DNA of 57,097 bases, from contig JAKFUG010000034.1 of the NCBI GenBank assembly GCA_021732785.1, positions 1 through 57,097 of the forward strand, written 5' to 3'. Source of the stretch: Planctomycetaceae bacterium (GTDB taxonomy: Bacteria; Planctomycetota; Planctomycetia; Planctomycetales; Planctomycetaceae). The first letter of the stretch is position 1; each line of letters starts with the position of its first letter. Both the position numbers and the translations under genes were made by a program. Positions 7,758 through 16,522 of this stretch are shown here, in pieces. Below the pieces are notes generated by a model. The model had not been told where the DNA came from, did not search any database, and saw only the letters and a program-made list of their open reading frames with translations.

Positions 7758-10700
7758 TTACGGTGCCGGCGGCTTGGGCTTCGGCTTCGGAGCCGCGGGT
7801 TTGGCAGCGGGAGCGCCGGGGGCCGCGGGCTTGGTTCCCGCAGGACGGGCGGTTGCCGTTCCCGCTGACGGTGCAGCTCCCGTGGCGGCCGGTCGCGGCC
7901 GCGGTTTGGGTGCCGCCGGAGCCGTGGCGATCAGAATGTCCGGACTGTTCGATGCGAACAGCGAGTCTTTCGCGGGAATCGGCATCAGCCGTTTGTGCGA
8001 CTTTGTCTTGCGCGTGAACATGTAGGCCACCAGCGCGCCACCACCGAGGAGAATGACGCCCAGCCCCAGATAGATGGGCATGCTACTCGCCGGGGCTGGT
8101 TTTGCCGCGACTTTGGCCTTAGTTTTGGTGACTTTGGGTTTATCCGCGTCGGCCGTTTTCTTATCCGCCGGGGATTCGGAATTGGTGGCGATGGGGACTT
8201 CCGAACGGACCTTCAAGTCGACGACCGGTTTCCCCTGATCCTGCAGAATTCGATGATAGACCTCGTTCATATCCGCGAGTTGGTCATCGGACAGTTCCCG
8301 CATCACCGCGACCGTCGCCATCAGTTCCGATTCGGCGCGATCGAACTCCGTGCGGCGTTTTTCCGGACTGGTTTGCGTCAGCCCATATTGCCGCCGGGTC
8401 TCGGCACTTTCGACGCGGCTCTCCACGAATTGGGGAATCAATTCCGCGCGTCCCCGTTCGATTTCCTTCTGCAACTTGGTGCCCAGCAATCGCCAGCCCC
8501 AGACTTTTTTCTTTTGATCGCCCGTGATGGCGACGAGGAGTTTCGGCGTATTCTCGGTCCCGCCGTGGATGCCCCAGTCTTCATACACGTGAGCGGCTTC
8601 GGCTTGGGCACGCGGTTCTTTTTCACGTTCATTCAAGACTTCGACAATCAGCCGTTCGGCGGTTTCAAAGTCCCTCTTCAGGCGATGACAACGGACCAGC
8701 CGCACCTTCACCGCGGCGACTTGATCGGGCGTGAGAAACCCCGGCGTCTTGTCGCCCATGTTGAGCAGATCCTGGAACGACACCCCGGCCTTCTCGAAGT
8801 AACCGGCCATCCGCACCGGGTCTTCGGCGGTGGCTTCACCCAGTGCGAAATACGTTTCCCCAATCCAGCTCAAGGACCCGAATGTCTGACCATCTTTGCG
8901 TTGATAGAGATCGTTGAGGAAGGTTTCAAAGGACGTCATCAACTGGTTGAAGCGGTCCATTTCCTTCGCTTCTTTCAACCGGTCGAGTTCTTCGCTGAGG
9001 AGTTTCCCAAGGCCGACGTAGAGATCGGTGACGTCCGCGCCCGCTTCCGCTCCGGCGACCTTTTCCAACGTTTTCATGGTGTCGCGGGCTTCGTTCAACT
9101 TCCCGGCACCAATGTACGCGCGCAACAACAGCTTGTAACATTCCGTGGCGAAGAGCCGACTCTGCACCCCCTTTTCCGGACGCATGGTTTCATCCGGAAC
9201 GGTGATCGCCTTGATCACCGATTGCGGATCATCCAGCAGCAGTTTGATCGCTTCGGCGTCTTGTCCCAGCGTGATCACAATCTGCGATTGCGCAAATTTT
9301 GAGGCAATCAATTCGCCGGGAGCGGCCCCTTCTTTCGGCAGCGTGGGAAGCAGTTTCTCGTTGCCGTTTCGCAACAACTTCAGGGCGAGTTGCTTCCATT
9401 CGGCGAGTTGTTCGGCTGTCGGTTTTTCCGCGTCAGGCATGCGGTCGGCACCGAGACATGCCGCCCAGTACGATTGCCCGGCGGCGAGTTGTGCATACGG
9501 ATATTTCGGATCGGTCGCGGGAACCTTGTTGTACCATTCCGCGGCCATCACCGGCTTTTTCAGCTTGCCGTAGATTTCGCCCAACTGCATGCGGGCATCG
9601 TTCGCCCGGTCGCTTTCCGGCCATTTCACCGTGATGAGATTCGCGGCGTTGATGATGAACCGCATATCGGGTTCTTTGTCTTCGTTCGACCCCTTCACAT
9701 CGTTGAAGGCCTGCACGTACGCTGCGAGGGAGAGAAACGCCGCATCCAGCCCCACCGAGGAATCTTCTTCGCTGACCGATTTCGCCACGTATTCGCCGAG
9801 AATCGCGGCTTCATAGTTCTTCCGCATCAGATAACAGACGTAGGCATAATTAAACCGGGCGTTGGTGATGCTCTTCGCATCGTCGTTCTTGTTGGCGAGC
9901 CGGAGGGCGAGATCGAAATAGCCCGCCGCTTCCTTCAACTGGGCGTTGAGATCCTGCTGCATCTTCTTGAGTTCGTCCGCCGGTTTCTTTGCCCGAATGG
10001 CAACATCGAGCGCGTCTTTGCTATCTTTAATTGGGGTGACCAATTGCCGCCCAAGTCCGTAGGCCGTATCGAATTTATCGGGCGTGCGCTCTTTCCCGCC
10101 GAGCTTGGTATCGAGCCGCTGCGATAACGCCATCGCGATGTCACGATACTCGCCGTTGAACTTGCTGACCTGCTGGGCGTTGTCCCGGGATTCACGCCAG
10201 AAACGCTGGGCATCGGGCTTGGGAAGATCGCGCTTGTCGCCGAGGTGCTCGTACGCCCGGGCCACTTCCCAGCGAATGCCGAGGCCAATCCGCGACCGCG
10301 CATCGGCACCATGTTTCTTCAACCATTCTTCACCGAGATCGACCACCAGTTGGTAATCGCCCCGTTCTTTGGTGTTGAGGCAAATCAATTTGAATTGCAG
10401 CGTCTGATCTTTCAGCCGCGCCATCGGACCATCGTTGCCGGGGTTGTCCACCAGTTCGTTGTAAATGCCCAGCGCCTTGGGCAGATCGCCCTGCTCTTCG
10501 AAGCACTTCCCTTGCCAGAGGTGGGCATACAAACCGCCGACCTGGCTGCGGTACCGCTGGTGCATCTGCTCGAACGCTTCCGCCGCTTCCGTAAGTAACC
10601 GTTTCTGCTCGGCATCCCCGGCGGTGTGCGTTTGCGCCTCTTCGTAGATACATTGAGCCAGATCGAGTTGGGCCTTGATCATGTTGACTTCGGACTTCGC

Positions 10701-11264
10701 GCGGGCTTCGGCTTTTTCCGGTTCTTTTGCTTTGTCGATGAACGTGCCGAAACTTTTCATGGCGGCTTCGTGCTGATCGAAGGCCGTCTTGAAGACCGAC
10801 TTCGCTTTCGCAATCAAGTCGCGGGCTTTCTTCTGATATTCGGCTTTGTTGCCCTGATTGGCGGGAGCCCGCGATTGCACGATTTCGACGCGCGCCTTGC
10901 CAAGCAGAATCTGCGCGCGTTCCGTATTGGCGTCCGCGGCCTTCGGATGATTGGGGCTTTCCTTCACGAATTGATCGAGATAGGCCAGCGCCTGGTCGAG
11001 TTGCTCGACCTGCTTTTCGGGGCTGCGAGAAGCCGCCGCGCTACTGAGCAGAGTGACCGCTTTTTCGTACGGAATCACCTGCTTCAGTTCGGTGGGAATC
11101 TCCGGTCGGGCCGCCAACTGATCGAGATAGATCAGTGCATAGTCATAGTATTGGCGATCGCGCAAACCGGCGAGGAACTCGGCGTACGGTTCTTCGCCGA
11201 TCACCATTGTCGTGCAGAAGCACACACTCGCCACGAACACCAAACCACGGACCGAATGGTTCAT
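7758..11264 (-). CDS. large membrane-anchored TPR protein
   Basis: The protein has 1168 residues from the ATG at 11264, the start that gives a signal peptide (VRGLVFVASVCFCTTMVIG). An extracytoplasmic region of about 1000 residues is almost entirely helical hairpins of TPR type (for example KRDFETAERLIVEVLNE). Near the C-terminus lies one membrane helix (MPIYLGLGVILLGGGALVAYM), then a basic stop-transfer segment (TRKTKSHKR) and a Pro/Ala/Lys tail of about 60 residues that would sit in the cytoplasm. It is therefore probably a single-pass scaffold facing the periplasm. It may be cotranscribed with the smaller TPR gene downstream. Its binding partners are unknown. Confidence 0.82.
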   Translation of the reverse strand: MNHSVRGLVFVASVCFCTTMVIGEEPYAEFLAGLRDRQYYDYALIYLDQLAARPEIPTELKQVIPYEKAVTLLSSAAASRSPEKQVEQLDQALAYLDQFVKESPNHPKAADANTERAQILLGKARVEIVQSRAPANQGNKAEYQKKARDLIAKAKSVFKTAFDQHEAAMKSFGTFIDKAKEPEKAEARAKSEVNMIKAQLDLAQCIYEEAQTHTAGDAEQKRLLTEAAEAFEQMHQRYRSQVGGLYAHLWQGKCFEEQGDLPKALGIYNELVDNPGNDGPMARLKDQTLQFKLICLNTKERGDYQLVVDLGEEWLKKHGADARSRIGLGIRWEVARAYEHLGDKRDLPKPDAQRFWRESRDNAQQVSKFNGEYRDIAMALSQRLDTKLGGKERTPDKFDTAYGLGRQLVTPIKDSKDALDVAIRAKKPADELKKMQQDLNAQLKEAAGYFDLALRLANKNDDAKSITNARFNYAYVCYLMRKNYEAAILGEYVAKSVSEEDSSVGLDAAFLSLAAYVQAFNDVKGSNEDKEPDMRFIINAANLITVKWPESDRANDARMQLGEIYGKLKKPVMAAEWYNKVPATDPKYPYAQLAAGQSYWAACLGADRMPDAEKPTAEQLAEWKQLALKLLRNGNEKLLPTLPKEGAAPGELIASKFAQSQIVITLGQDAEAIKLLLDDPQSVIKAITVPDETMRPEKGVQSRLFATECYKLLLRAYIGAGKLNEARDTMKTLEKVAGAEAGADVTDLYVGLGKLLSEELDRLKEAKEMDRFNQLMTSFETFLNDLYQRKDGQTFGSLSWIGETYFALGEATAEDPVRMAGYFEKAGVSFQDLLNMGDKTPGFLTPDQVAAVKVRLVRCHRLKRDFETAERLIVEVLNEREKEPRAQAEAAHVYEDWGIHGGTENTPKLLVAITGDQKKKVWGWRLLGTKLQKEIERGRAELIPQFVESRVESAETRRQYGLTQTSPEKRRTEFDRAESELMATVAVMRELSDDQLADMNEVYHRILQDQGKPVVDLKVRSEVPIATNSESPADKKTADADKPKVTKTKAKVAAKPAPASSMPIYLGLGVILLGGGALVAYMFTRKTKSHKRLMPIPAKDSLFASNSPDILIATAPAAPKPRPRPAATGAAPSAGTATARPAGTKPAAPGAPAAKPAAPKPKPKPPAP

Positions 11265-11746
11265 CGGGATCAATCCCTTCCTCCGAGTGGGAAGCCAAGA
11301 CAGGAGTTCTCCCAACGACGACCGCCTGAGACGAAGTCGGAAGAGAATTGCTGCGCTTCAGCATACGCGCGCATCCGCCGCAAAGGCAAGCGGCGGCAGC
11401 ATTCCGGTGGTTCCTATCGAGCGTACCGAACCGCCAACCAGCCGCTGGGCGCTTGCCCACGGTTCTGCTGCGGAACCGGACGCGAAGCCACCCTGGCTGG
11501 ATGCCCCGTAAATCCAGGATGGAGCGACAGAGCTGGTCGGTCGCAAATCGGAGTCCGCAGAGTTTGCCCAATCTTCCGAACTTGCACGAATGCAAGGCGG
11601 CGAAAAATTCGTGAGCCGACGGCGATTTTTTCCCGGATTCCTGTTGCAAATATCGCTTCGACGGATAGTCTCTGAAATTAGGCGGCAAATGTGCTCGCCG
11701 TGAGTTCTTTCGCAAGGCGGTGCCACGACGCAGTGGAGGACGAATC
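11265..11746. other. 482-base divergent intergenic region
   Basis: This separates the large TPR gene (minus strand) from a small plus-strand gene. Open frames here overlap one another on both strands and lack ribosome binding sites. A GGAGGA site at 11735-11740 belongs to the small gene. I see no promoter I would defend and no repeat. Confidence 0.35.
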
Positions 11747-11944
11747 GTGCAGATGATGCTCATGGCTTCTGAAGCCGAAAGCGCGTTCGAAATTGACCCG
11801 GTCGAAGAAATGCGACTGCGGACATGGGCGCGACGGAATTACAGTCCCACGGAGGAGCGAGATGGAAATTGGCACCCCATTGTTTTGGACGAAATGATCC
11901 GGAAAGACCAGGAAATTCCGGAGCGTCCCAATCGTCCGCGCTAA
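11747..11944 (+). CDS. small conserved-looking protein of unknown function
   Basis: The protein has 65 residues if it starts at the GTG at 11747, which lies six bases after a strong GGAGGA. An ATG at 11753 or 11756 is the alternative. The sequence is charged and Trp-containing: MRLRTWARRNYSPTEERD, then WHPIVLDEMIRKDQE. Its composition is protein-like, and I recall short planctomycete proteins of this pattern (R-x-W-A-R-x-N-Y ... W-H-P-I-V-L-D-E-M), but I cannot verify this. It has no signal peptide or membrane helix, so it is probably cytoplasmic. It stands alone between divergent and convergent neighbours. Confidence 0.6.
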   Translation: MQMMLMASEAESAFEIDPVEEMRLRTWARRNYSPTEERDGNWHPIVLDEMIRKDQEIPERPNRPR

Positions 11945-12019
11945 CCGTGTGTCTCTGGCACGGATCGCCTTGAATCCTGCTCCGTTCGGATGACAGTGTC
12001 CCTTTTCTCCTTGTTGACC

Positions 12020-12056
12020 ACGATAAAACAACACAGGGGGCTGTTCGCCCCCTGTG
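12020..12056 (-). terminator. intrinsic terminator of the YbjN-like gene
   Basis: A perfect 10-bp stem (12032-12041 with 12047-12056, loop of 5) is followed on the minus strand by TTGTTTTATC. It lies 27 bases past the stop of the gene ending at 12084. Confidence 0.8.
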
Positions 12057-12083
12057 CCGTTCGTCGTGTGGACTGCGCCCGCT

Positions 12084-12806
12084 TTATTTGCGGATCGTCC
12101 CCTGAATTTTGGGATCGTTGATGGCTTGCTGAGGTGCCCGCGCGCCCGGCAGCGGCTTCGGGGCGGTATTCGGACCGGCAATCACCGGGGCCGAAGACGG
12201 AGCACTTCCCTTCACCGCGACACCGGGCTTCACCGGTTCTTCGGCCGGGGAAGTCGTGGCGCTCCAATTCTGCACCGACCAGAATGGATAGGTTTGCACG
12301 ACGGTGGCACCGAGGTCATCCAGCGCCGCCCGGAACGCCGCCGTCGTCATGTTTTCGTTCGGAATCACCCGCTGCAACACGAATCGGCGGTTCGACGCGA
12401 TGTAGGCGAAGAACTTGCCGCGGCCCATTTTGTCGTTTTCCGACAACAGCCGCAGCAATGCCGTCCGCGGGGTTTCCGTGGCGGATTTCGGCAATTCATC
12501 GAGCCACGCCATGATCCAGACCGAGGTGGCGTCCTGGCTGAGAACCGCCGACATCGACAGCACCCAGTCCTGATCGGCAACCGTCGACTTGAATTCGAAG
12601 TCGTAGCGCTTTTCGGCCAGCTTGGCTTCCAGACCCATCGCCTTCAGCAGCGTGCCCAGCGATTCGTCGGAGAGCCGCCCTTTGGCCGCAGCGGCCGGGA
12701 CAACCACGGGAGCCGCGGTGGGCTTATCTTGAGCGGAGAGGATGGCGGGCGCAGAGACCGCGGCGACGGCCGCACCCAGAATTGAACGGCGACTCCATTG
12801 CGTCAT
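12084..12806 (-). CDS. Tat-exported YbjN-like protein
   Basis: The protein has 240 residues. The N-terminus SRRSILGAAVAAVSAPAIL matches a twin-arginine signal followed by a cleavage region (SAQD). Residues 45-175 resemble the YbjN / type III chaperone-like fold: a first helix (LGTLLKAMGL), paired strands (DQDWVLSMSAVL, SVWIMAWLDEL), LLRLLSENDKMGRGKFFAY, then RRFVLQRVIPNENMTTAAF. This family usually acts as a non-enzymatic binding protein. The tail of about 60 residues is Pro/Ala-rich and disordered-looking. A strong terminator follows. The fold assignment rests on reading the pattern, not on a search. Confidence 0.6.
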   Translation of the reverse strand: MTQWSRRSILGAAVAAVSAPAILSAQDKPTAAPVVVPAAAAKGRLSDESLGTLLKAMGLEAKLAEKRYDFEFKSTVADQDWVLSMSAVLSQDATSVWIMAWLDELPKSATETPRTALLRLLSENDKMGRGKFFAYIASNRRFVLQRVIPNENMTTAAFRAALDDLGATVVQTYPFWSVQNWSATTSPAEEPVKPGVAVKGSAPSSAPVIAGPNTAPKPLPGARAPQQAINDPKIQGTIRK

Positions 12807-12908
12807 TTCGAGACACTCCTTTGTCGGGGACGGGGCGGTCGGGATGAACTCGGCAGACCCTGCGCCATCCCAGCACCGGGCGTTCCACGCCCGGCGTTGA
12901 TTCTTCGA

Positions 12909-13523
12909 TTAGCCGCCGTACAAATGCTTGAGACAAATCTGCGACCAGGTTTCAAACTGATCCCAGTCCTGTAGCAATTGTGACGGTGAGGCAAACCCTG
13001 TCTCTTGAATCGACGATTCGCGTGGGGAAACTTTTGCCGAGTCGAGCTCAAAAACATGAACAATGCCGAGATGCACTTGCCCGACAGGAGTCGCATCGTC
13101 ATTGATCAGGCCCACGCACCGATCCGTAAAGGCTGATTCCAGAAAGACTTCCTCGTCAATCTCGCGGTGCATGGCCTCGGCGTAACGTCTGTCGCCGTGC
13201 ATCCGGTCGGTGGAAGAAATATGTCCGCCGACGCCGACCGACCGCTTGCTATGCAGCCTGCCCTCTCCCCCCGCTTTGCCCCGTCGATAGGAGAACAACT
13301 CGTCCCCGCATTGAAACAGGCAATATGGGATGAGTTGCTTGTAGCTGGGATCGGTCTCAACTTTGTCCCGCGGCTGAAAGCTGGTGTGGGCGGGATCGAG
13401 CAGGATTCGCAGGTACCGATCGACGTCCGGCTGGAATCCCTGAAAGTAACCGATCTCGTGGAACAATAACGTCGGGACACAGAGCACATGTTCCACGGGA
13501 ATCTCGGTCGACATCGCATCCAT
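12909..13523 (-). CDS. Nudix-like hydrolase
   Basis: The protein has 204 residues. Near the middle it has GGHISSTD and then [16 protein letters not shown]. The REIDEE part matches the core of the Nudix box (REUxEE), in which the glutamates bind metal and assist hydrolysis of nucleoside diphosphate-linked substrates. The flanking sequence ([39 protein letters not shown]) fits the strands of that fold. The glycine spacing before the box is longer than the canonical motif, so catalysis is likely but not certain. Similar genes are sometimes annotated only as phosphoesterase. It has no signal peptide, so it should be cytoplasmic. Start codon choice (13523 or 13514) is open. Confidence 0.65.
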   Translation of the reverse strand: MDAMSTEIPVEHVLCVPTLLFHEIGYFQGFQPDVDRYLRILLDPAHTSFQPRDKVETDPSYKQLIPYCLFQCGDELFSYRRGKAGGEGRLHSKRSVGVGGHISSTDRMHGDRRYAEAMHREIDEEVFLESAFTDRCVGLINDDATPVGQVHLGIVHVFELDSAKVSPRESSIQETGFASPSQLLQDWDQFETWSQICLKHLYGG

Positions 13524-13697
13524 CCGGCAGGAGTTCCAATCGCGTCCGGACCGTCGCCGGAGCAGCGCTGAATCCTAACGGTCAACGAATGAACCTGCAA
13601 AGCGACCCCGACGACCGCTTGCCGCTTTGCGGGTCACTCCGCGTTCATTGACTGGGAAGAATTAAAGACCCGCGCTGTTGCTTCCGCAAGCGTGGCT

Positions 13698-14057
13698 TCA
13701 TTGTTGGTCTTGATCATTCAGAGTGCCAACGGATTGCGGCTGCAAATGCAATTTCAGAACTGCTACCAACCGGTCAATGGCGAATGACGATAAGGCTCCT
13801 TCGCCCAGCAGAAAACTGCGCAATTCCGTTTGTGCGATACCTGTTTGTTCGAGGAGTGCGGGCAGAAACTGATGATGTGTCCGCGGGAAGGCATGGATGG
13901 CACGTCGTAATTCACCACTGAAGGAATCTTCTTCCGCGGCGGCACGCAAACGGTCTACGCGCGCATTGATATCCGGTCGCTCGCCCTCAATCGCAACCGC
14001 CGCGTCCCGCAACCGTTGTGAGTCTTCCGAACTGAGAGTGATGTGCTTACGGGCCAT
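13698..14057 (-). CDS. HTH antitoxin-like protein
   Basis: The protein has 119 residues. The N-terminal 50 are charged helices (LSSEDSQRLRDAAVAIEGE). The C-terminal 50 resemble an XRE/Cro-type helix-turn-helix: FLPALLEQTGIAQTELRSFL, then LLGEGALSSFAIDRLVAVLKLHL. Its ATG overlaps the stop of the upstream toxin-like gene by one base (TAATG), which implies translational coupling. In this arrangement the protein would bind the operon promoter and neutralise the partner. Here the toxin-like gene comes first, the reverse of many type II modules. The assignment to a toxin-antitoxin pair is an inference from size, overlap and domains. Confidence 0.6.
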   Translation of the reverse strand: MARKHITLSSEDSQRLRDAAVAIEGERPDINARVDRLRAAAEEDSFSGELRRAIHAFPRTHHQFLPALLEQTGIAQTELRSFLLGEGALSSFAIDRLVAVLKLHLQPQSVGTLNDQDQQ

Positions 14058-14299
14058 TATTGTTCCTCGGGACTATAGGCCGTCACCGGAAGAATCGAGA
14101 TGGTGTCAATGTACTCGAAGACGCAAACCAGCCGTCTTCCCGTCGATGTATAGCCATCGACAAGCGGACGCCCGGACGAATCACTTTCGTCAAAGACTCG
14201 GGCGGAAAATACGACTTCCTCGAATTCATCTTGCGTGACACCGTGCTGAGCCAGGTGTTCAAGGGCTTCATCAGTCCAATAGACGTCGAACCACGGCAT
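14057..14299 (-). CDS. BrnT/DUF4258-like toxin-type protein
   Basis: The protein has 80 residues. The pattern VYWTDEALEHLAQHGVTQDE, then EEVVFSARVFDESDSSGR, then STGRRLVCVFEYIDTISILP, is close to that of BrnT-type proteins (RelE-like fold) and of DUF4258 proteins: an N-terminal strand-helix with H-G-V, then a strand pair with T-x-x-G-R-x-L-V-V. BrnT is an mRNA-cleaving toxin; the activity of this protein is inferred only. It overlaps the following HTH gene by one base. It begins 37 bases after the end of the MFS transporter gene on the same strand, but is probably expressed on its own. Confidence 0.62.
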   Translation of the reverse strand: MPWFDVYWTDEALEHLAQHGVTQDEFEEVVFSARVFDESDSSGRPLVDGYTSTGRRLVCVFEYIDTISILPVTAYSPEEQ

Positions 14300-14336
14300 G
14301 GGGCCGTTACTCCCTTGTGTCGTATTGGATTATATC

Positions 14337-16025
14337 TCAGGAGATGTCCGATATCGATTTGTTTCCCCCCGTCAACGGCCGCGTCGCATCCATCACGCAG
14401 GCACTGATGCCCGAGATGACGAATGCCCCGCCGCAGCAGAAGAAGAGGAGCGTCCAGTCGGCTAACGCCGGTGCCTTGCCCAGCACGATCTCACTCAATT
14501 GCGAGGCTAACGCCGCGCCGAGATTCCCCCACATGTTGGCCCACCCCAGCACGGCAGACGTATGTTTGCCGCCCACATCCTGTGCCCATGCCCATGTCGC
14601 GGGAACCCCCAGATCGGTGGCGACCGCCACCAGCGACAATCCCGCCACGGCAATCCACGCCGTGCTGATCGATTCCCGCGGTCCCAGCCACCCCCACATC
14701 ACCGCGACTGCCAGCGCGTAACCACCGACGGCAAGAACACGGGACAGTGCAATCGGCCCGGTCCGTCCCCAACGCCGGCCCCAACGCACGGTCCACCGAT
14801 CCGTCCACGGCCCGCCGATGAGGATGCCCGCCATTCCCGCAAACAGCGGAATCGACGACATCACGCTGCGCTGGATCACCGGCACCTGATGGACTTCGTC
14901 GAGATAGCGCGGCAGAGTCGTGCCGAGAAAAATCCAGCCGACGTTCGTCATGAACTGCATCAATGAGTTGGCCCATAAGTTCCAATTCGTGAGCAACCCC
15001 ATCCAGGGAAAGGGATCGGATTCGGGCTCGGCCGCGTTCACCGGCTGGCCGCGTTGGATGAGCGCGACTTCCTCGGCATTGCACCACGGATGCCGCGCCG
15101 GTTCTTCCCGGAAGAGCCACCAGAATCCCAGCGCGACGAAAATCCCGAGCACACCGAAGAGGATCAATGTCTGCCGCCACCCGCGGGATTCCAGTTTTTT
15201 CACGTGCTGGGGTAACGCCGCTTGCCAGAACTCTCGGGCGGCTTTGGGCGTGAATGAGCTTTCGGACAGGCGGAACTGTTGCATAACGTCGCTGGGTAAT
15301 CCCACGGCGAAAGCGCTGAGCGTCGCCGGATCGTTCAGAAAGGCCGCGATTTGAGCCCGATCGGCATCAACGAGTGTCGCCGTAAGTCGCGAGACTTCTG
15401 CGTCGGGCGCGGCGGCTTCGCGCATCTTGCGGAACCAGTCCGCCGCGGCTTTCGGTTCGGGGGCGATAATCGCCTGCGCGGCCTTCACCGGGTCGAGAAT
15501 CTCGTCGGGTTGAATCGTGGGATCGGCTTTCATCAGCGCGAACCACAGCATCAGCGAGCCCGTCAACACCGGAGCAATGGCCCCGCCGACCCGACCGCCG
15601 AACGTGACGTACGAACTGCCTACGCCGCGCTGGGCAACGGGCATCCAGTCTCGAATGATGCGGCCAGCACACGGAAAGGCTCCGGCTTGAGCCAGGCCGC
15701 ACAGCAACCGCAGGGCGATGATCGCGGCCACGCTGGTGACGGCCCCAATCAAACCCGTGAAGAGCGACCACGTGAGGATGAAGGCCGTGAGCGCGAAACG
15801 AATGCCAAATCGATGCCCGATCCAACTGGCAGGGACCTGGCCAAGCGCATACGAATAAAAGAACGCACTGACGAACCACCCCATCATGACGGGGGATGCG
15901 TTGAATTCCTGCTGGATGGCGTCCCGCGCGAAGCCGACACAATAGCGGTCGAGATAGAGCAGCAGCGATGCGATCGCGGTGATGCCGACAATGCCCCAGC
16001 GGACGCGCGTCGCACTCTGTTCCAT
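14337..16025 (-). CDS. MFS transporter, anion:cation symporter (ACS)-like
   Basis: The protein has 562 residues and about 12 membrane helices. The first half has the MFS pattern YLDRYCVGFARDAIQQEF, then WFVSAFFYSYALGQVPASWI and HRFGIRFAL, as in the ACS family that moves hexuronates, glucarate and other organic anions with protons. A cytoplasmic loop between helices 6 and 7 is unusually long (about residues 165-290), with charged helices; family members are normally near 430 residues. The second half keeps GILIGGPWTDRWTVRWGRRW. The substrate cannot be read from sequence. There is no neighbouring sugar catabolic gene to help. Two hairpin elements lie just upstream of its start. Confidence 0.82.
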   Translation of the reverse strand: MEQSATRVRWGIVGITAIASLLLYLDRYCVGFARDAIQQEFNASPVMMGWFVSAFFYSYALGQVPASWIGHRFGIRFALTAFILTWSLFTGLIGAVTSVAAIIALRLLCGLAQAGAFPCAGRIIRDWMPVAQRGVGSSYVTFGGRVGGAIAPVLTGSLMLWFALMKADPTIQPDEILDPVKAAQAIIAPEPKAAADWFRKMREAAAPDAEVSRLTATLVDADRAQIAAFLNDPATLSAFAVGLPSDVMQQFRLSESSFTPKAAREFWQAALPQHVKKLESRGWRQTLILFGVLGIFVALGFWWLFREEPARHPWCNAEEVALIQRGQPVNAAEPESDPFPWMGLLTNWNLWANSLMQFMTNVGWIFLGTTLPRYLDEVHQVPVIQRSVMSSIPLFAGMAGILIGGPWTDRWTVRWGRRWGRTGPIALSRVLAVGGYALAVAVMWGWLGPRESISTAWIAVAGLSLVAVATDLGVPATWAWAQDVGGKHTSAVLGWANMWGNLGAALASQLSEIVLGKAPALADWTLLFFCCGGAFVISGISACVMDATRPLTGGNKSISDIS

Positions 16026-16112
16026 CCGGCTGGCCCCCGTCCGTATCGCATCAGCATCGCGTCATTCGACACGAAGGCACGGTAGGGCCGTATTGCGAGA
16101 ACGTCAAGGAAG

Positions 16113-16134
16113 CCCAGGGATTCTGATCCCTGGG
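16113..16134. repeat. 22-base palindromic repeat, copy 1
   Basis: Two 9-base arms (CCCAGGGAT and ATCCCTGGG) flank TCTG. The identical 22 bases occur again at 57004-57025. Both copies lie in intergenic DNA next to minus-strand genes. It is probably a small dispersed repeat rather than a site specific to one gene. Confidence 0.75.
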
Positions 16135-16149
16135 TCGGTTTTCAGCGCA

Positions 16150-16196
16150 TAAAAATACCGAAGGCGTCCTGAACCTACGATCCAGAACGCCTTCGG
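16150..16196 (-). terminator. intrinsic terminator-like hairpin with no gene ahead of it
   Basis: Arms 16158-16171 and 16182-16196 pair over about 13 bp with one mismatch and on the minus strand are followed by TATTTTTATG. The shape is that of a rho-independent terminator reading leftwards, yet the next gene to the right (panB) runs the other way. It may end an unseen minus-strand RNA or be part of a dispersed element. Confidence 0.5.
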
Positions 16197-16522
16197 GTTG
16201 TGCCCCGAGTGCAAGTGCGGGCCAACGCCTGCCTCCAAGGCAGAAGAACTACCTAGCAAGCAATGTGCCAATGAAGACCAACCACCACAAATTGTCGAAA
16301 TACACTGCAATTCTCGGATAAAACACAAATCCGAGACGATGGGCAACTTGCTGCAGATTCAGGATTCAGAATGCCGCATCGATCAATCCTGCTGTAGCAA
16401 AATCGCGCAGCAAGACTTTTGGACGCTCATTTCGCGGCGGCATGCGCCCGATCAACACTTTCCGCCACTAAGGTCTTGCGCTACGATGCAAGGACCGTTT
16501 GCCTGTATCACAAGGTTTCCGC

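Larger units (their letters stand above)
16026..16522. other. 497-base divergent region between the MFS gene and panB
   Basis: It holds two hairpin elements described separately (16113-16134 and 16158-16196). The rest (16200-16522) shows a minus-strand frame of about 80 codons with no ribosome binding site, and an imperfect TACGAT hexamer about 40 bases before panB that might be a -10. I do not support a gene here. Confidence 0.35.

Noticed and set aside
15351-16085. Long plus-strand frame opposite the MFS gene
   Set aside because: Composition is antisense-like and the opposite strand has a clear transporter.
16104-16346. Minus-strand 80-codon frame upstream of the MFS gene
   Set aside because: It runs through the hairpin and the 22-base palindrome and has no ribosome binding site.
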